DNA of 64,000 nucleotides. It comes from Neocallimastix lanati (nom. inval.) (Eukaryota; Neocallimastigomycota; Neocallimastigomycetes; Neocallimastigales; Neocallimastigaceae). Position 1 is the first letter of the stretch; each line of letters starts with the position of its first letter. Under the pieces are notes generated by a model, which worked only from the letters and a program-made list of their open reading frames with translations, made no database searches and was not told the DNA's origin. A program made the translations under genes and the position numbers. Shown piece after piece: positions 45,100 to 56,600 of this stretch. The DNA is taken from NCBI GenBank assembly GCA_016946835.1, contig JACVTC010000012.1, positions 191,001 to 255,000 on the forward strand, given 5' to 3'.

Positions 45100-48000
45100 T
45101 TCAACAGAAGTCCAATATAATAAAAAACACAAGAATTCTTCATTATAATTTTCCTACATTTAATAATGTAGTAAATAGAAAATTACCTTCAACTTTCCTT
45201 TTATTTGATACATATATTCCAACAACATTTTCAAATAATATAAAAAATATTAAAAACGATAATAATAAATTAAAAACTGAATCGATGTTAGATTCAGGCT
45301 CCTTCTGTAATTTTATTACAGAAGAATTAGTAAAAACATTAAAATTGAAAAAATATAATTTAAAATCAAAAATTTTAGTCAAAAGAATTTCTGGTGATAC
45401 AACCCAGATAAAGAATTATGTTTGGCTAAAATTTCAAATCAAAATTAATGAAAATAAAAGAGTTTATTTTAAAAATTTCAGGGAAAAATTTTTAATTTCG
45501 AATTGTATCCCAACAAAACTACTTTTTGGAAACCAATTTATGAGGAAGTTTAATATTCATTATGACTATGATAAAAACTTCCTATATTCTTATTTAAATT
45601 CTCACTTTTATAATAAAATTAATAAAAATACTAATAAAAATCCACAATATTATTCTCGGTTTAATTCAGTGATAAAAAGATTTTTAAAAAATTATTTTTT
45701 AAAACATAAATTCATAAAAAAATTTCAAAAATTTTAATCAAAATAAATTAAATTTTAAACTTAATAAATATAAAAAATTTCTTCATAAAAAATTTAATTT
45801 TTTAACCAATAAAATATTTTTTAAGTTAAAAAACAATCACCAAAATAAAAAATATAAAATTAATAATAAATTTAACTATAATTATTTAATTTATTCATTT
45901 TTAACAAATAAAGAAAATTATGAAGAAGATATTGAAGATATAAAAATCGAAAATATTCCGCTTCAATATCGAGATTTGGCTGTTGTATTTAGTAAGAAAG
46001 AAGCAGATAACTACCGCCACATCGTTTAACTGACTGTAAAATAGTTTTAGAAAAGGATGCTTCTCTTCATTACGGACCTATCTACCCATTATCTGAAGAA
46101 GAAAATAAAGTTTTAAAAGAATATATAGAAGAAAATTTAAAGAAGGGATTTATTAGACCTTCTGAATCTCCAGTTGGTTATCCTGTCTTATTTCAAAAAA
46201 AGAAAGATGGTTCTTTAAGATTGTGTGTGGATTACAAAAAGTTAAACGCTGTTACCATTAGAAATTCATATCCTCTTCCACTTATTAATGATATTATTGA
46301 AAAGGTTAAAGGTGCAAAATATTTCACAAAATTAGATCTAAGATCTGCCTATAACCTTATTCGTATAAAAGAGGGGGATGAATATAAAACAGCTTTTCGA
46401 ACTAAATATGGTCATTACGAATATCTCGTAATGCCTTTTGGGTTGAAAAATGCCCCAGCCACTTTCCAATCATTTATTAATTCTGTACTCAGACCTTATT
46501 TGGAAAAAAGTGTTATTTTATATTTGGATGATATTTTAATTTATTCTGAGGATTTGGAAGAACATCACAAACAAGTAAGAAGTGTATTACAAACTTTAAT
46601 TAATAATAATTTATACGCAAAATTAGAAAAATGTGAATTCGATAAAGAAAAAGTTGAATTCCTAGGTTACATTTTATCTGGTGATGGTGTATCTACTGAC
46701 CCAAAGAAAATTAAATCTATAGAAGAGTGGCCAACTCCGAAAAATATTAAAGAAGTACAACGATTTTTAGGCCTATGTAATTACTATAGGAGATTTGTAA
46801 AAAATTTTGCAAAAATAGCTAAGCCTCTCCATAATTTAACAAGAAAAAATACAAAATTTATTTGGGATACAAATTGTGAAAATTCATTTAAATTATTAAA
46901 AAGTAAATTAACTACTTCTCCAGTACTGCATCACCCAGATGTAACTAAACCATTCATAGTAGAATGTGATGCAAGTAATTATGCTATAGGTGCTGTTTTA
47001 TCTCAAAAAGATGAAAATAATAAATTACATCCTGTTGCTTACTTTTCAAGAAGTTTACAAGGCTCCGAAATAAATTATACTATTACAGAAAAAGAGTTAT
47101 TAGCTATTAGAGATTCTTTCTTAACTTGGCGACATCTTTTACTTGGTGCAAAACATAAAATTACTGTCTATACTGACCATAGAAATTTAATCTATACTTT
47201 AGGAGGAAAAGTTGGCAATCAAAGACAGCATAGATGGCACTTATTCTTTCAGGAATATGATTTCCAACTTATATATAGACAAGGAACTAAAAATGGGAAA
47301 CCAGATAGTCTTTCAAGAAGACCTGACTATATGAAGAATAACGAAGATATTAAACCAGAAAATATATTAGATATTAAAAATGTAAAAGAAGTTCCCTGTT
47401 TTATAGGAATTATGAGTAATTTACTAGAAAAAATTATTGATGCTATTAAAGAAGATGCTACTGCTGAAGATATTAAATTATACTTTAGTGAAAACAATGT
47501 TAAAAATAATTATGCTTATAAACCATTTAGGAAAATGGAAAGATTTAAAATAAAAGATAATATTATATTATATAACAATTTAATTTATATTCCTGAATCA
47601 CTTAGATTAGAAATTTTAGAAAAATATCATGAAAAACCCACTTCTGGACATCTTGGTATAAGAAGAACTTTAAAACTAATTACAAGAAACTTTTGGTGGC
47701 CAAAAATACATGAAGATGTTACAAGTTATGTTAATTCTTGTGAATGTTGTGCAAGAAACAAGGTTAATAGACATAGGAAATATGGTCTTTTACAGCCTTT
47801 AGATACTCCCGATAGACCTTGGAAGTCTATCGAAATTGATTTCCTATGTGGTCTTCCTTATTCTAAAGGATATACCGTTATTATGGTAGTTGTTGATCGT
47901 TTCTCTAAGATGATTCATTTAATTCCATTTAAACAAATACCTGATGCCAAACAAACTGCCAAAGCTTTCATTACAAATATATTTAAACTACACGGATTGC

Positions 48001-48890
48001 CTTGTGATATGTATACAGATAGAGGATCTCAATTTACAAGTGCTCTTTGGAAAGAAGTAATGGAATATTTAAACATTAAATCAAAAATCGCTACAACTGA
48101 CCATCATGAAACAGTTGGTCAAGTTGAAAGATGTAATTCTTTTATTGAACAATATTTAAGAGCTTACTCAAGATCATATTATCATGATGATTGGGTTGAA
48201 TGGATTCACCTTGCTGAATTTGTTTATAATAACTCCATTAATGAATCTATAAAAGAAACACCCTTCTTTATTAATTATGGGTTTCATCCATCTATGGATG
48301 AATTTTTCTTATTACCTGATATTGATACTAATAATAAAATTATTAAGGACTTAAGTATGAACTTTAATCATATTAAAGATGTTTTATTAAGGTCAAAAGA
48401 ACTATATAAAATACACGCAGATAAAAAGAGAATGCCACCTCCAATATTTAAAGAAAATGATTTAGTTTGGATACAAGCTCCTCCATCACTAAATATCGAA
48501 GATAGTTCAAAGTTAGCTCCTTGTAAATATGGACCATATAAAGTAATAGATGTTCTGAATAATCATAATTATAAAATAGATATTAAAAGGTCACCTTTTC
48601 CAAAACATCATCCTATATTCCATGTTTCGGAGTTAGAACCTTTTATTCCAACACCTCAAAAGTTTTTAAAAAGAAGAACTCATGATGGATCTATTAATGA
48701 TATAATTGAAATCTCAGGATTTAGAACTAATTATAAAAAGAATCAATATGAATACAGAATCAGGTATAAATATAGAACTGCTTACAATTGGGTTCCTTCA
48801 GACGAAGTTGAAAATAACCCCCGAAATCAAAATATTTATTTACAATATTTACAAAATGGAAGGAAACCTATTTCAATAGCTTATAACTAA
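45100..48890 (+). pseudogene. pol: Pol of element F (protease to integrase plus chromodomain-like end)
   Basis: Protease has the normal triad (LDSGSFCNF, about 45290). Frame breaks fall around 45738 and near 46008, in the segment just before RT. From 46011 the frame is open: RT with KKDGSLRLCVDYKKLN and YLDDILIY (about 46520); RNase H with VECDASNYAIGAV; integrase with a HEKPTSGHLG / CECC finger, EIDFLCGLP, YTDRGSQF and ETVGQVERCNSF. The C-terminus (IIEISGFRTN, YRIRYKYRTAYNWVP, DEVENNPRN) has the spacing of a chromodomain, with weakened aromatic positions. Chromodomains direct integration to modified histones in related elements. Confidence 0.85.
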
Positions 48891-48909
48891 AATGATAATA
48901 ATAATATTT

Positions 48910-48946
<37 letters not shown>

Positions 48947-48996
48947 GAAATTTTATTTTTTATTATTATTAATTTGTTTTAAATTTTATTTTATTA

Positions 48997-49186
48997 AATC
49001 CTTCAAAGAAATTATTATTTAAAATATTCTTAGATATTAAGTGTTTAAATAACTTAACTATTTATCTTATATTATTTTAATTATATTATTATTAATTAAT
49101 TATTTTTGGATTATTAATATATAATTCAACATATTAACCTAGTAACGTTATTAAACATAAAACTATTTTATATCTTAATTTTAACA
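48997..49186 (+). repeat. Truncated 3' LTR of element F
   Basis: It matches the last 190 bp of the 5' LTR (43793-43981) with very few differences. The first 600 bp are missing, replaced by a long A tract and unrelated AT-rich DNA (48900-48995). Confidence 0.8.
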
Positions 49187-49191
49187 TTTTT

Positions 49192-50005
49192 TGTTAAAGT
49201 TTTGAGTTAATTTGGTCTTAACGATTAGGTTAAGATGCCAAATTATAGTAATTATTTAATAATTTAATTTTATTCTTATTTAAAACATATTGTTATTAGT
49301 AAATTTTATAAATAAGTTTTTATTTAAAATATAATTTTTATTTAATCTTAATAATATTTTATTACATTATTATTTTATATAAGTATTTCTAATATAGTTC
49401 TAATATAGCTAAATATTATATTTTATAATTAAAATATAATATGCAAAGATTTTGATAATAAATTAATATAGAAATTAATTTAATATGACAATCACGTGTT
49501 TACATTATTTAATATATATTAAGGATGTGAAGCATTTCGACATAATTTATGTATAATCAGCATAAATATTTGTACAATACGTATAAATTATGTAATACGC
49601 CACAACTTTCAACGTATATTTTTATTTATTGTATTTTAGCATTAAAAAAATAAAATAAAAACTAAAAAAAATAATAAATAAAAGAATAAATAAGTTTTCT
49701 GTTAAGAATTTTATTTTATTTTTATTTATTTCCAATTATTTTATTAATTTTCATTTTATTATTATATTTTATTATTAAATATTTAATATTTTATTATTAA
49801 ATTAATTAAATAATAAAATAAAATTTATTTTAATATTAAATGTTTATTATTAATAAAATTTAAATATTGATATTGATATAAATAAAATATAAAGATATTG
49901 ATATTAATAAAATATAATGATATTGATATTAATAAAATATATTGATATTGATATTAATATAATTTAAACTATATATATTCTAGTTAATTATTATTATTTA
50001 TAAAT
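49192..50005. other. AT-rich stretch, possible terminal repeat left of the MULE
   Basis: Starts TGTTAAAGTTTTGAG right after five T, like another LTR border. A 21-bp word at 49532-49552 recurs exactly in inverted orientation at 52471-52491, on the other side of the transposase gene. Around 49860-49960 there is a short tandem of atattgatattaataaaat. No ORF. Confidence 0.4.
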
Positions 50006-51428
50006 TTAGAGCTTGTTTAATTCTAATAAACATTTATACCATAAATTAATGATATCATTTTTATCACATTTTTTATCAATTAATTCGGTTTCCTTTTTTT
50101 TGTATTTTTTAATTAAATCATTGATTTCATCAGTTTTTGTTAATATTCTTTTTTTTTTTTTCCAAACTCCTTCAATTTTCCTTTTGTAATTATTGTAAGA
50201 TAAAGATTCTTCTCTTTTTAAACGATAAATCAATTCATAGAAAGAAGGTTTTTTGTAAAACAATTTTTTTAAGTAATTATTAAAAGATTCTGAAGCATTA
50301 TTTGTTATGTGGTTTATATCGTTATAATAATTCCAATATTAAATATCATATATATTTTAGTAAGTCTTATTAAAATATTTCAAAAAATTTAAAAAAATGA
50401 AATAATTATTTATTTGACATATAATTTTAATATAATTATAAACATCAAATATATATTCAGGATTTATAAAAGGAAAATTTGTAATAGCTTTATATAACAA
50501 ATAAATTTTATGATTATTTTCAACTTCATTATAACATAATTTATTTTTTTGAACTTCTAACGATCTTTTATAATGCCATACACAATATTTAATAGTAATA
50601 TTATGAAATATTTTAATGGAAGCATTAGATATACTTTTTTCAAAATCACAACGCAAAATTTTTGGTGTAACTATAATATTATTATTATATTTACTTTCAT
50701 TTCTTTTTAATTCTTCAAATAACAATTCATAGGTTGCTTGTTCTTTATTATATAATATAGATAGTGATGTAGTATAAAAACTATTTATTTCTGGAGCAAA
50801 TACTTTTGTTATAAACACTTGATAACCAAATATTGGTGCAATATAAAATGTACCATCAGCAAACATATTTTCGTTGTATTTAATAAACAATTCTGTTTGG
50901 AATGGGGAATGATGATTGAAAAATTATAATATTAGAATTTTTGTATATCATAAAATTTTCATCTCTTTCGTTTATATAATATTCAGATTTATCTGGAATT
51001 TCATTAAATTTTGATATATCAGGAGGTAGTTGTTTTTTTATATATCTTGATATTTGGGATTTAATTGAATTATATTCAGGGCATATCAATCCAATTTCTT
51101 CAGATATTTCATTATATATATGTTTTGGATTTATATCAAATGGGATTGAGGTTTTTCTAATTTCATTTTTCATTTTATGTTTTACTATTGATACAGATGC
51201 ATCATATTCTTTTCCTGGATGAGTATGTTTGTTTTCATATTTTATTACTTTATTATTATCATTTAGAATAATGTAAGATTTACATTTTTTAACTGTTTTA
51301 TATTTAGTACATTTGAATATTTTTGTATTATTCGTTATATACCATAAATTAAATTTATATTTTCTATTTACAATGATTTGGTTTTTTTCTTCTTTATTAG
51401 TTTCACTTATTTCTAATTGATTATCCAT
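50006..51428 (-). pseudogene. FLYWCH/MULE transposase, broken
   Basis: The minus strand from 51428 has an N-terminal FLYWCH-type zinc finger (LWYITNNTKIFKC, CKSYI, then ENKHTHPG). One frameshift near 50900 connects it to the MULE transposase domain (ADGTFYIAPIFGYQVFITK with the first catalytic Asp, LRCDFEKSI with the second, and IKYCVWHYKRSL, the C-x-H helix). After a stop at 50357 a third piece continues to 50006, and NHITNNASESFNNYL is seen only through stops. The DNA-cutting DDE protein of a Mutator-like transposon is thus recognisable but inactive. Such FLYWCH-MULE genes are common in fungi. Confidence 0.8.
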
Positions 51429-51439
51429 TTATTATAAAT

Positions 51440-51735
51440 ATTTTAAATTAAAAGTTTAATTTTTTTTTTTTTTTAATTTTATATTTTACTTTATTATTTA
51501 TTTTTTTTATCTTATATTTTATTTTATACTTTTTTTTTTTTTTTTTATATTTTACTTTTTTTTTTTTTTTTATTATTTATTTTTTTTTTATCTTATATTT
51601 TATTTTATACTTTTTTTTTTTTTTTATATTTTACTTTTTTTTTTTTTTTTATATTTTATAATTTACTTTATTATTTATTTTTTTTTATCTTATATTTTAT
51701 TTTATACTTTTTTTTTTTTTTTTTTTATATTTTAC

Positions 51736-51766
<31 letters not shown>

Positions 51767-52020
51767 ATAATTTACTTTATTATTTATTTTTTTTTATCTT
51801 ATATTTTATTTTATACTTTTTTTTTTTTTTTTTTTTTATATTTTACTTTTTTTTTTTTTTTTTTTTTTAAATTTTATAATTTACTTTATTATTTATTTTT
51901 TTTTATCTTATATTTTATTTTATACTTTTTTTTTTTTTTTTTTTTTTTATATTTTACTTTTTTTTTTTTTTTTTTTTTTTAAATTTTATAATTTACTTTA
52001 TTATTTATTTTTTTTATTTT
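51440..52020. repeat. T-rich minisatellite
   Basis: About five tandem units of roughly 110-120 bp. Each has tttatcttatattttatttt followed by T tracts of variable length and tatattttac. Upstream of the transposase (minus strand) it would be an A-rich 5' flank. No coding content. Confidence 0.8.
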
Positions 52021-53195
52021 TTATTTAATTATTTTATTATATATTGTTAAAAATATATTTTAATATAAAATTTAATCTATGATTATCCAATATTTTACAA
52101 ATACATAAATACTCGAAATACTATAAAACGTGCTTAAGTTATAATTCTAAACTTTTTTTTTCACTTTAATAACAATAAAAACCTTAATATATATACGCTC
52201 ATACATACTTAATTATATATATTTAAAATAATAAATATTAATATATAATAAAGAAATATATAACATTTTTACTTAAACATAATTATAATATTATCTTAAT
52301 ATTGTGTGTCTCTTAATTGTGTGTTTATTAACATATATATATATTTTTACTGTAAATGTTATTAAAATTAAAAAAAAAAAAAAATCAAAATCAAAATAAA
52401 AATAAATTTAACCCTATTCCTATTCATTTATTTTTACAAGCCACATTGTAATACATGAATAAATGATCAAACATAAATTATGTCGAAATGCAATACTCCC
52501 ATATATTAATTTCAATATGTTAATAATATTTAGTAATTAGTTGGCCTAGACTAATTCCTAAATATTTTAATAAAGTTAATTTAATAATATTTATTATATA
52601 TTATTATTTATTAATATTGAAATTTAAATAACTGAATTATTGAAATTGAAATTGAAATTGAATTGAAATTCAGTTATTATCTTAACATTTTTTTTCTTAT
52701 ATATGTATATATAAATAGTAATAAAGATTTTATTCTTTATTAATGATAATAATAATAATAATAATTCACTTAATAAAAATTATCAATAGTTATTTCGACT
52801 TTTGACTTTTGTAGTAGTAAACCATTTTATTTAATTGAAAAATAAAAATACAAAAAAAAAAAAAAAAAAAAAAATTAAAAGTAGATGAAAATAACTTTTT
52901 AAAAATATTTTTAAAATAAAAATATATGAGAAAAAAAAATCATCGTATAAAAATAAATTTTTTCCTAATAAAATGATTAAAAATTTTTTTTATTTAGCAG
53001 CGGTATGTTTCGATGAATGTTATATAATATGTTTATATCCACTATATGATGGTGCAGACGATATCAAGTATGTACAATTGGTAATGGTAAAGTACTCATG
53101 TTGATTGTGTTGTAGAATATATATTTTTTTTATTTTTATGAGTTTACTAATTTTGCAGTCTTCCTAATTTATATTATTATTCTTTTCTTCTTTAA
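52021..53195. other. Unassigned AT-rich DNA with an LTR-like minus-strand segment
   Basis: 52471-52687 read on the minus strand starts TGTTAAGATAATAACTG and contains the inverted 21-bp word shared with 49532. It also resembles the start of the element F LTR (ATAACTGAATT). A short gaaatt repeat lies at 52643-52670. 52690-53195 shows only A/T tracts and no feature I recognise. Confidence 0.35.
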
Positions 53196-53289
53196 TGTTG
53201 TTTTCCTAAAAAAAAAAATTTCTTTTTAAAGATTTTGATTGTTGTATTGACCTAATCCAATATGCCATAATTTTTGAATCAATATTATT
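53196..53289. repeat. Left part of duplicated flank (copy 1)
   Basis: It matches 60892-60995 and continues after the copia element at 59055. The copia insertion therefore split this copy. Confidence 0.7.
53285..53289. repeat. Left target duplication of copia element (ttatt)
   Basis: ttatt occurs here and at 59055-59059. The unsplit copy near 61000 has it only once. Confidence 0.85.
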
Positions 53290-53560
53290 TGTTAAATATC
53301 ACAGTTATGTGTTTAATTACATTGTACATTATACTACATTATTAAGTGTAAAATATTTTTTTATTCGATAATATAATGCAGTGTAACGTTAAATGTTACC
53401 AATAATGTTAGACTAGAAAATAAATATTAATAATATGTAATAACATATTCTTAAACGAATAAGGTCTTTCTAAATGTAAAAATAATAAATAAATAAATAA
53501 ATAAATAAACACATAATAAAATATAAATATCATTTCTGAATTTAAGTGTTATATTTAACA
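53290..53560 (+). repeat. 5' LTR of copia element
   Basis: 271 bp, TGTTAAATATCAC...TATTTAACA. It matches 58789-59054, differing in an aaat repeat number and a few bases. Confidence 0.95.
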
Positions 53561-53580
53561 GATTAAGAGTCTCATGACTC
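53561..53580 (+). promoter_or_regulatory. Primer-binding site for an internal tRNA-Lys fragment
   Basis: The complement of this 20-nt stretch reads as an anticodon arm: TGAGA, CTCTTAA, TC, with anticodon CTT (Lys), preceded by GAGTCA like the end of a D stem. It has no TGG for a tRNA CCA end. This fits priming by a 5' half of tRNA-Lys cut in the anticodon stem, as known for Drosophila copia with initiator tRNA-Met. Confidence 0.6.
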
Positions 53581-53678
53581 AATAATTCATTAACAATTGC
53601 TAATATCAAAATCTAATATATTAAATATTAAACATTCATTAAATATTAAAATAAAGAAATATTGGCAGCCACATTAAA

Positions 53679-56600
53679 ATGACTAAATCAGATAATTCAA
53701 CAGTTACGGGGAGTTCTTCAAAAACTTCTTCAAAGACAACAAAGACTACAAATACATTGAGTACAACAATGAATGATACTCTTGTCGAAGTAGAACCTCC
53801 AAATATTCAAACCAACACAATTAATAAATTTCACATTCAAAACTTTAGAATTACAAATGAAAACTTTCACAAATGGCATTCAGACTTAAAATTATTCCTT
53901 GATTCTGAAGAATTGAATGATTATATATCAAAGAATATCAAAGATATAAACACAAATAAAAAACATTTAAAATATGACAGTACAGTCAGAATTATAATAT
54001 TAAACAGCCTCGACGAATATACAGAAAGCTTATTAAATAATTGTACAAGTGCCTACTTAATGATAAAGGAATTAAAGGAAAGATTTTCAGAAACAGGCCC
54101 TTCAAGATTATTTGAAATTGAAATGAAGATAAAAAAGCTAGAAATCGAAAACGATGACTTTAAACTGTATTTAGATAATCTTAACTCATTATTTACAGAA
54201 TACAATAACGAGGCAAAATCTCAAAATAAGCCAGAACTAAGTGAAGAAACAAAAGTCTTGTATTCTTTAGAGGAACTAAATAAAGTCGGCATCGCATATT
54301 CATTCACATTTCTATATGTTGAAAAGACATTTAAGGATTTAAAAGAAGACATAACAAAACTAAGTACCATAATTAAGAAAAGTAAAAGTATTAAACGAGT
54401 AGAAATCAAGGAAACATATCAACACGAAGATCAAATTAATAGAGTCCGAAATGGGAAACTCCCATATAATTTTAATAAAGAAGCAAATTCCAACGAATAC
54501 TGTCAATATTGCCATAAAAATGGGCACACTACTGATAACTGTTTCTTCAATCCATCGAATTCACCAAATAATAACTATAGAGGAGAAAAGAAAAATATTA
54601 ATAATAAGTCAAAAAACAAAATTAAAATTAAAAGAACATCTTTAAACAGGAAAGGTAGTAAAAGAAACTTCAAATCTTATAACGTTAATTATGAAGAACA
54701 AAACAATTCGAATTCAGATTCAGATCCTTCATTCGACTTCTGCTTCAATATAAAAACTAATTGTGTAAAAGATAATTTTAATAACAGTTCAATAACTTCC
54801 AGGAACATAAGGGTAAATAAAGTAACTACCGAAATCTTAAAAGAAGAAAATAATATTATGGAAGATAACAATATAGAATCATGGATCATTGATAGTGGAA
54901 CAGGGATTAATTTATCTAAGAATATAAAAATACTATCAAACATTGAAGAAGTTGCTAATAGAGGAATTACATACCCAAACGAACAATCCGATAGAATATA
55001 CAAAAAGGGTATGTACAAAGGGATGTATAAAAATAATAATTTTTCTATTGGAGAAGTATTTTATGCTCCAAACATACAAAATAATTTAATTTCCACTCAT
55101 TACCTATGTAAAAAAGGCTTCAAATTAGTAATGGATATGCATAACAATAAAGAAAGACTCCAAATATTTAAAAATAATAAACTAATTACTACCGTTTATA
55201 CAAATGATGAAAACCTCTTTACTTTAAATACAAGCTCAATGAAAAATAAAGATTATAATATAAACAATGTCGATTTAAAATTATGGCATGCTAGATTAGG
55301 CCACTATTACAATCAAAATCTTCAAAAATTTCTAGAAAACAACAACATTAAGGAAGAAAAGAATGATAATATAAATTGTGAAGATTGCAAAATAAGTAAA
55401 CACAAGAAAAAACCATTCAACAAAACAATCAACAAAAGTTCCTCACCATTACAAGTCGTTCATTCTGATATCGTCGGACCACTAAAGCCTTCACCATCAT
55501 TTAGTGGATACAAATATTATATAACATTCATAGATGATTTCAGTAGAAAATGTTGTGTCTACTTACTGAAACACAAATCTGAAGCAGTACAAAAATTTAT
55601 TGAGTTTCATAAACTTATGAAGAATACTTGTAATTACAATATAAAAGAAGTAAGATCTGATAACGGTTTAGAATATAACAATTCTAATTTTATAAATTAT
55701 CTTAAAAATAATGGAATTATATTCAATCATTCAACACCAGGTAATCCCCAACAAAATGGTCGCGCTGAAAGAATTAATCAAACATTAGATAACTGCGCGA
55801 AAACACTACTTAGTGCAGCTAAATTATCACCTATTTTATGGGATGAAGCTATTAAATGTGCATGTATATTGTATAATTTAAATCCGCATCAAGGAGTTAA
55901 TTTTAAAATCCCGAACGAGGTATTTTTTAATAAGAAAATTGATATATCTAAACTTAAAGTGTTTGGATGTAAAGTATTTTTCCTTAATAGATACAAACAA
56001 GGAAAATTTGAAAATAATACAAAACCAGGTATTTTCTTAGGATACTCATCAGATTCCCCAGGTTATTGTGTCCTCGACACTACTTCAAAAACAATAATTA
56101 TAGTTCGTGACGCATACTTCAATGAAAGTACTCTAGGTTCACTTGGCACATCATTTTTTCATTCTTCAAATCCTTCAGATAAACAAATTGAGGGGGAACA
56201 GGACTTACAACATGATTCACAACATCAATTTAGTCAATCTATTTATCATAATGAATTTGAAAGGAATGAAAACAAACCGAATAAAATTAATATTGAAGAT
56301 AATATTGATTTAATGGATGAATACAATAATGAAAACATGTTAGACAATAATTCAGAAAACGAAATAATTAATGAAGACATAATTAATGAAGACATAATCA
56401 ATGAAAATAAAATTAATGAAGACAAAATTAATGATGATAAATTCAATGAAGATAAAATTAACGAAAATCAAAAATTAGCTGAAAAACAAGAAGAAATACT
56501 CAAAAATTCAAATATTGAAGATAATATAAAAGTTTCATCAAACGAAAACCATGCCAAAATCCTACATGATAATAGTAAAAGTAATGAAAATAACACTATT

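Larger units (their letters stand above)
43193..49186 (+). mobile_element. Gypsy element F, chromovirus-like, broken
   Basis: 5' LTR, gag, protease, RT, RNase H, integrase and a C-terminal chromodomain-like segment. The flanks are five T on each side (43188-43192 and 49187-49191). The 3' LTR is reduced to its last 190 bp, and gag and pol each carry lesions, so this copy is dead. It belongs to a different lineage from A-D. Confidence 0.85.
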
